From assembly GCA_900556365.1 (NCBI GenBank), contig USOG01000059.1, forward strand, positions 1-7,879: DNA of 7,879 bases, read 5' to 3'. A program made the translations under genes and the position numbers. The stretch's first letter is position 1, and the number at the start of each line of letters is the position of its first letter. The DNA comes from an uncultured Collinsella sp. (GTDB taxonomy: Bacteria > Actinomycetota > Coriobacteriia > Coriobacteriales > Coriobacteriaceae). Of the stretch, positions 6,889-7,879 are shown piece by piece. Below the pieces are notes generated by a model. It saw only the letters and a list, made by a program, of their open reading frames with translations. It was not told the origin of the DNA and did no database searches.

Positions 6889-6909
6889 TCGGCCCCGAGT
6901 TTAGGCCGA
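6889..6909 (-). other. Small leader hairpin before the purine permease
   Basis: TCGGCC and GGCCGA (6909-6904 and 6894-6889) form a perfect 6-bp GC-rich stem with a 9-nt loop, ending 2 nt upstream of the permease SD. It lies between the candidate -10 element and the start codon, so it would be transcribed in the 5' leader. No U-tract follows, so it is not a terminator; a role in translation or mRNA stability is only a guess. Confidence 0.35.
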
Positions 6910-6926
6910 TTGACACGAACTCACTT

Positions 6927-6932
6927 ACTATA
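6927..6932 (-). promoter_or_regulatory. Candidate -10 element of the purine permease gene
   Basis: TATAGT on the minus strand (6932-6927) sits in an AT-rich patch and would give a leader of about 50 nt. No convincing -35 hexamer is found 16-18 bp upstream, so the call is tentative. Confidence 0.3.
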
Positions 6933-6996
6933 TCGCCTTTACAACCTTGCTGTTCCTCACATGTTGATGTTCGGCGCTTTGTAGCGGACGGACGGT

Positions 6997-7013
6997 ATTT
7001 TCCGTATGAAAAT
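6997..7013. promoter_or_regulatory. Inverted repeat between divergent genes, possible operator
   Basis: ATTTTC (6997-7002) and GAAAAT (7008-7013) are perfectly complementary around a CGTAT spacer. The site lies just upstream of the deformylase-like -10 candidate (7026) and about 65 bp upstream of the permease -10 candidate, where a repressor or activator could act on either gene. Only the dyad itself is seen. Confidence 0.3.
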
Positions 7014-7025
7014 GTGTGGGTACCG

Positions 7026-7031
7026 TATACT
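7026..7031 (+). promoter_or_regulatory. Candidate -10 element of the deformylase-like gene
   Basis: TATACT matches five of six -10 positions and would give a leader of about 27 nt. The expected -35 region (about 7001-7009) has no good match and overlaps the ATTTTC-CGTAT-GAAAAT dyad. Confidence 0.3.
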
Positions 7032-7054
7032 TAAGCAGTTACAACGACCCCTAT

Positions 7055-7060
7055 GGAGGA
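7055..7060 (+). promoter_or_regulatory. SD site that fixes the deformylase-like start
   Basis: GGAGGA lies 4 nt before the ATG at 7065. An in-frame ATG at 7053 overlaps this SD and would add MEER; it has no SD of its own, so 7065 is chosen. Confidence 0.7.
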
Positions 7061-7064
7061 ACGT

Positions 7065-7484
7065 ATGATTAAAGAGCTCTGCCGCGACGAGGCTATCCTG
7101 TCCCAGCGTTGCGAGGTTGCGACTGTCGAGGACGAGACGGTCGCTCAGGACCTGATCGATACCATCAAGTCGCTCGACGATGCCGGCTGCCTTGCCGCCA
7201 ACCAGATTGGCGTTACCAAGAAGGTCTGCGTCTACCTGGACGACGCCGGCGAGCCCCACGTGCTCTACAACCCCCGTCTGGTGTTTGGCCTGGGCGCCAG
7301 CAAGATGGAGGAGAGCTGCCTGACGCACGAGGAGATCACCAAGTCCACGCGCTATATCAAGTGCAAGGTTGCCTTTGACCAGATCGTCGACGGCAAGATG
7401 AAGGAGTGCCGCCGCGACTACGCGGGCTTTGAGGCGCAGATGGTCCAGCATATGATCGATCACTGTCTTGGAAAGTTGGTCTAA
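7065..7484 (+). CDS. def: Peptide deformylase-like protein lacking the catalytic glutamate
   Basis: A short PDF-family protein of 139 aa (typical PDFs are 150-200 aa), related in layout to the short PDFs of clostridia. PDFs are metal hydrolases that remove the formyl group from nascent N-terminal methionine at the ribosome. The three PDF motifs are recognisable but altered. Motif 1 (GxGxAAxQ) reads AGCLAANQ (40-47), with both glycines shifted or lost. Motif 2 (EGCLS) reads ESCLT (83-87). Motif 3 (QHExDH) reads QHMIDH (128-133). The metal ligands Cys85, His129 and His133 are therefore kept, but the general-base glutamate of HExxH is Met130. In characterised PDFs this glutamate is essential, so the protein is probably not a normal deformylase; it may be inactive, regulatory, or act on another substrate. 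The frame is intact and codons look normal, so it is not an obvious pseudogene. A canonical PDF elsewhere in the genome is expected. Its stop codon is part of the large palindrome that follows. Confidence 0.82.
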   Translation: MIKELCRDEAILSQRCEVATVEDETVAQDLIDTIKSLDDAGCLAANQIGVTKKVCVYLDDAGEPHVLYNPRLVFGLGASKMEESCLTHEEITKSTRYIKCKVAFDQIVDGKMKECRRDYAGFEAQMVQHMIDHCLGKLV

Positions 7485-7587
7485 GGGGACCAAAGCACCG
7501 CACCTTGCCGCTCAATCGTCGCTCGCGTACCTTAAGTACGCTTCGCTCCTCTTTCGTGGCAATCTGCGGCACTTTGACCCCTTAGAC
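7479..7587. repeat. 109-bp imperfect palindrome at the 3' end of the deformylase-like gene
   Basis: GTCTAAGGGG (7479-7488) is the exact reverse complement of CCCCTTAGAC (7578-7587). Pairing continues inward with CAAAG/CTTTG, CCGCA/TGCGG and TTGCC/GGCAA, broken by 1-2 nt mismatches. The two central 14-nt segments (7511-7524 and 7542-7555) do not pair, and an inner hairpin GCGTAC-CTTAA-GTACGC (7525-7541) closes the structure. All arms share one centre at 7533. The TAA stop of the preceding gene lies in the left arm. It could be a REP/MITE-type mobile palindrome or a structured 3' end; no ORF or target duplication was found. Confidence 0.7.
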
Positions 7588-7628
7588 GACCTGCGGGGTT
7601 AACTTGGTTGAGTTTATCCTGCTTGAAT

Positions 7629-7671
7629 AGTCCGGGCGTGACATTGTTGTCATGTCCGGGCTTTTGTGTTT
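7629..7671 (+). terminator. Rho-independent terminator downstream of the deformylase-like gene
   Basis: GTCCGGGCGTGACA (7630-7643) pairs with TGTCATGTCCGGGC (7648-7661) over 14 positions, three of them G-U, around a TTGT loop, with an A-T pair at the base and TTTTGTGTTT following. It separates the deformylase-like gene from the choloylglycine hydrolase gene. Confidence 0.85.
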
Positions 7672-7718
7672 AGCGCCTTTTTGTTTGGAGACAATGAAAT
7701 TAGCAAGAACGTAAAGCT

Positions 7719-7724
7719 AGGAGG
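7719..7724 (+). promoter_or_regulatory. Consensus SD of the choloylglycine hydrolase gene
   Basis: AGGAGG, a full anti-SD match, lies 4 nt before the ATG at 7729 and makes that start secure. The mature N-terminus must be Cys2, so the start position matters for this enzyme. No clear promoter was found between the terminator (ending about 7671) and this site. Confidence 0.8.
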
Positions 7725-7728
7725 CGCT

Positions 7729-7879
7729 ATGTGCACGAGTATTCGATTTACCGATTATTCTGGCCACATGTATCTAGGCCGCAACCTCGACTGGAGCTTT
7801 GACTACGGCCAACAGGTTCGCGTGATGCCGCGCGGATTTCACATTCCGTATTCGTTTATCGACGATGCGTCGGCGGCGC
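7729..7879 (+). CDS. bsh: Choloylglycine hydrolase / bile salt hydrolase, N-terminal part (runs off the window)
   Basis: Only the first 50 codons are present of a gene that in this family is about 315-340 codons. The family (Ntn-hydrolase, PF02275) removes Met1 so that Cys2 becomes the catalytic N-terminal nucleophile, and cleaves the amide bond of glycine- or taurine-conjugated bile acids, or of penicillin V. The visible part fits well: MCTSIRF at the start (Cys2), then YLGRNLDWSFDYG with Arg18 and Asp21 at the exact positions known from Clostridium perfringens bile salt hydrolase, then VMPRGF. The remaining active-site residues (two Asn and an Arg) lie beyond the window. No signal peptide is present, in line with cytosolic enzymes of Gram-positive gut bacteria. 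Bile salt hydrolase and penicillin V acylase cannot be separated from this fragment; the gut-type context favours the former. Confidence 0.85.
   Translation, partial: MCTSIRFTDYSGHMYLGRNLDWSFDYGQQVRVMPRGFHIPYSFIDDASAA

Noticed and set aside
6872..7064. Purine riboswitch upstream of the purine permease
   Set aside because: The conserved purine aptamer core sequences and three-helix layout are not seen; only a simple 6-bp hairpin is present.
7694..7714. Mini-ORF of six codons (MKLART) with GGAG before it, just upstream of the bile salt hydrolase SD
   Set aside because: Too short to support; the GGAG is only 3 nt from the ATG and no attenuator structure follows. Probably chance.

Overview
The window is GC-rich with strong Shine-Dalgarno (SD) sites. 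It looks like a chromosomal segment of a gut-associated Coriobacteriia (Actinobacteria), most likely Collinsella or a close relative. That placement is an inference from protein style, base composition and the start of a choloylglycine hydrolase (bile salt hydrolase) gene at the right edge; it rests on no database search. I recognise seven complete genes and one partial gene. There are no transposases, phage genes, tRNA or rRNA genes, or CRISPR arrays.

Left part (132-4694, plus strand): a HAD-IIB (Cof-type) phosphatase is followed, with the SD overlapping its stop codon, by a LysR-type regulator. Next comes an AT-rich intergenic region with a near-canonical LysR-type operator dyad, then a single-domain MetE/YxjG-type methionine synthase-like gene that is the obvious candidate target. 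A UraA-type uracil permease follows and ends in a strong bidirectional terminator.

Middle part (4755-6871, minus strand): an Esterase D/Fes-like alpha/beta hydrolase has its stop codon inside that shared terminator and an unusual start. Upstream of it is an AzgA/PbuG-type purine permease. The two nucleobase transporters are therefore convergent, with the esterase between them.

Right part (7065-7879, plus strand): a short peptide-deformylase-like gene is divergent from the purine permease. Its HExxH motif reads HMIDH, so the catalytic glutamate is missing although all three metal ligands are kept. Its stop codon is built into a 109-bp imperfect palindrome, which is followed by a second, conventional terminator. 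The first 50 codons of a choloylglycine hydrolase gene then run off the window.

Most genes are ordinary housekeeping or uptake functions: methyl transfer to homocysteine, pyrimidine and purine salvage, phosphate-ester hydrolysis. I do not see a convincing new multi-gene system. The items most worth checking are the Glu-less deformylase homologue, the large palindrome at its 3' end, and the LysR operator upstream of the metE-like gene.
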